NCBI RefSeq assembly: GCF_031195445.1
Contig: NZ_CP133480.1
Span: 3,898,501-3,962,500, forward strand
Source: Acuticoccus sp. MNP-M23
GTDB taxonomy: Bacteria; Pseudomonadota; Alphaproteobacteria; Rhizobiales; Amorphaceae
Direction of reading: 5' to 3'
DNA: 64,000 nt
The notes beneath the pieces are model-generated. The model was given only the letters and a program-made list of their open reading frames with translations, had not been told where the DNA came from and searched no databases. Within the stretch, counting starts at the first letter, position 1; the number at the start of each line of letters is the position of its first letter. The position numbers and the translations under genes are program-made. This document shows positions 62,368 through 64,000 of the stretch, piece by piece.

Positions 62368-63062
62368 CCATTCTCCAGCGTGTAGATGTGGCCGTAGGCG
62401 GCCTTGATGGCAGCGAGAATATCGTCGTTGCGGTGCAGGATGTGCTGGCGCATCAGGGCAGCCGCACCGTCCGCATCACGCCGCGTCAGGCATTCGAGGA
62501 TGGCGCGGTGCTCGGCCTGCGTCCGGTCGCGGCGGCCTTCCATGGCAATCCAGCGCACCAGGTGGATCCGGTCGTTGAGGTTGGCGAGAATGGCGCGCAG
62601 GACGGCATTGCCCGACAGGCGCGCAATGGCATCGTGAAAGCCGATGTCCAGCTCCACCAGCCGGTCCACCGAAGCATCGGGCGATTCGGCGGCGCTTTCG
62701 GCAAGGTAGGCGTCGATCGCTTCAAAATCAGCGTCGCCGCCGCGTTCGCAGGCCAGCCGCACGAGCGAGAGCTCGACCTCCAGCCGCGCCTCGAAGAGCT
62801 GACCCACCTCGACCGCCTGAAGATCCGGCGCGGAAAAACCGCGGCCCTTGTCCACGATCAGCCCCTCGGCTGACAATCGGTTCAGCGCTTCGCGAAGCGG
62901 GGTGCGGCTGACGCCAAGCTCGGCGGCAAGGCTCACCTCGTTGATGCGTTGTTTGGGCGGAATGGAAAAGCGCAGGAGGCGCTCGCGGATCATGGCGTAG
63001 GCCCTGTGCGAGGAAGACACCGGGGCAGCGGGTGCGTCGCGTGCGACGGGGGCATGAGCCAT
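62364..63062 (-). CDS. GntR-family regulator with FCD domain
   Basis: A 232-aa regulator. ATG 63062 is preferred because a GAGGAA site sits eight bases upstream; ATG 63077 would overlap the upstream stop. The HTH is INEVSLAAELGVSRTPLREA and the FCD domain includes ELDIGFHDAIARLSGNAVL and QAEHRAILECLTRRD. It is encoded between the MmgE/PrpD and SDR genes and probably regulates this operon. Confidence 0.9.
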   Translation of the reverse strand: MAHAPVARDAPAAPVSSSHRAYAMIRERLLRFSIPPKQRINEVSLAAELGVSRTPLREALNRLSAEGLIVDKGRGFSAPDLQAVEVGQLFEARLEVELSLVRLACERGGDADFEAIDAYLAESAAESPDASVDRLVELDIGFHDAIARLSGNAVLRAILANLNDRIHLVRWIAMEGRRDRTQAEHRAILECLTRRDADGAAALMRQHILHRNDDILAAIKAAYGHIYTLENG

Positions 63063-63073
63063 GGCGCGTTTCC

Positions 63074-64000
63074 TCATGATGGGCTGCGTGATGCCTGGTC
63101 GCCCGGTGCGGCATCCGGCGGCGGTGCCAGAAGTGAGGCCAGCATCCGGGTGTCCGGCGCGCGGCGCAAGCCTTTGACGGCCTTGGCCAAAGCGCGAGCG
63201 CGCTCGGCCGTCGCAACCTCGCCTGTCACCTTGGCGAACTTTGCCTCGATCTCGTCGCGGCCCAAGGGGTTCTCGGGGTAGCCGCGGGCAACATCGTTGC
63301 GCGCGGTGAGGATGGTGCCGTCTGTCAGCGTCAGCGTGACTTCGCCGACATAAAAGTCGGGGAACCTGTCGTCGAACTCGCCGGTGTCGCGGATGACGCG
63401 GGCCGAGGCGGCAAGGCGGGCCACCTCCGGGTCGCTCTCGCGCCGGTCGGTGAACAGGTCGAGGTATGAGAGGCCGCCGCGCGCGGCATGAACCGGCAAA
63501 ATGTACTGGGCCGAGTGGCCTTTGAGCGGGTTGTTGTCGACGCAGTGCGCGCCGGCTTCGGCAAAGCGCAGCGCGATGGAGCTGATGTTCCGGCTCGACA
63601 GCTTGTATTCGGCAAGGAGCTTCGTCTGCGCATCCAGCGCCGGGTGAAGGAAAGAGACGCAAGGGTAGGGCTTGATTGCAAGTTCCGTCACCCCGTCCCA
63701 GGCGGTGCCGAGCCCGTCCACCAACGGGGCGGGATCGGGCGTGTCGCTGAAGGCGGCGAGCGCTGTATGACCCCCGTCGAAGATGCGGTCGGGCGCGCCG
63801 AACCCATGGCGGGCAAGCCGGGCGGACATCACGCCGTTGCGCGCGGCAAGCCCCATCTGGAACGGCCGTGCATCTTCCCGCGGGTCGTCCTGCCAGGCCA
63901 GGAGACCGCCGGTTTGCAGCGCGGCCAGCCCAAGCGCGCACCGGGTCTGTTTCGCGTCGAGGCCGGACAGAAAGGCTGCCGCGGCAGCAGCGCCGAAGCT
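63074..64000 (-). CDS. MmgE/PrpD family protein, partial
   Basis: About 308 C-terminal residues of an MmgE/PrpD protein; the N-terminus is beyond the right edge. Family features include ARPFQMGLAARNGVMSARLA, IKPYPCVSFLHPALDA and the late DPEVARLAASARVI segment. Members are cis-aconitate decarboxylase or 2-methylcitrate dehydratase-like enzymes. The GntR gene starts at or just after its stop. Confidence 0.9.
   Translation of the reverse strand, partial: SFGAAAAAAFLSGLDAKQTRCALGLAALQTGGLLAWQDDPREDARPFQMGLAARNGVMSARLARHGFGAPDRIFDGGHTALAAFSDTPDPAPLVDGLGTAWDGVTELAIKPYPCVSFLHPALDAQTKLLAEYKLSSRNISSIALRFAEAGAHCVDNNPLKGHSAQYILPVHAARGGLSYLDLFTDRRESDPEVARLAASARVIRDTGEFDDRFPDFYVGEVTLTLTDGTILTARNDVARGYPENPLGRDEIEAKFAKVTGEVATAERARALAKAVKGLRRAPDTRMLASLLAPPPDAAPGDQASRSPS

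Noticed and set aside
1-64000. tRNA, rRNA, CRISPR arrays, insertion sequences, prophage
   Set aside because: Looked for on both strands by eye; no cloverleaf-like, spaced direct-repeat, transposase or phage-gene signal was found.

Overview
This is 64 kb of high-GC chromosome from an alphaproteobacterium, probably Hyphomicrobiales or Rhodobacterales-like. The evidence is the strong G/C bias at codon third positions, frequent GTG/TTG starts with 4-base ATGA/GTGA gene overlaps, the wealth of ABC importers for peptides and sugars, GntR/LysR regulators and a proteobacterial bacteriochlorophyll synthase. The genus cannot be fixed from the window. No rRNA, tRNA, CRISPR array, insertion sequence or phage gene was seen.

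Layout. 1-7.2 kb: a dipeptide/oligopeptide-type ABC importer with a FAD-dependent oxidoreductase upstream, controlled divergently by a LysR regulator. 7.4-11.2 kb: a small secreted Cys-rich protein, then a LuxR-type regulator with a degenerate alpha/beta-hydrolase domain and a PAS-like domain, overlapping a sodium:solute symporter gene. 11.2-22.1 kb: a DUF3137-LemA pair divergent from a run of secreted proteins (transglutaminase-like, a 1662-aa VWA protein, two SH3-domain proteins). 22.3-28.2 kb: a membrane protein, an NMT1/THI5-type ABC importer with an amidohydrolase, and a CurA-type reductase. 28.4-34.2 kb: aldo/keto reductase, membrane protein and serine hydrolase genes, then copA-cueR for copper efflux behind a clear MerR-type operator. 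34.2-37.4 kb: an extended SDR, a possible 42-aa membrane protein, an isolated bchG and an RraA-family gene.

37.5-54.2 kb is the best-defined system: a D-apiose regulon of the oxidative type. One minus-strand operon appears to run apnL-apsD-RuBisCO-like protein-oiaK-apnO followed by a four-gene sugar ABC importer. A NanR-like GntR regulator lies upstream. Divergent from it is a second sugar importer in which the ATPase and one permease are fused in a single 814-aa protein. Both promoters carry the same CTGGTATRAT element over the -10 box. The inferred route is apiose, apionolactone, apionate, 3-oxo-isoapionate, its 4-phosphate, then cleavage or decarboxylation by the RuBisCO-like enzyme.

54.3-64 kb: a membrane-bound alpha/beta hydrolase, a winged-helix protein, a type III polyketide synthase-methyltransferase-FAD oxidoreductase operon, a lone Gfo/Idh oxidoreductase, and an SDR-GntR-MmgE/PrpD operon that runs off the right edge.

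The least explained part is the secreted transglutaminase-like/VWA/SH3 cluster at 13.1-22.1 kb. Its genes are tightly coupled and all carry signal peptides, and they do not match a system I can name.
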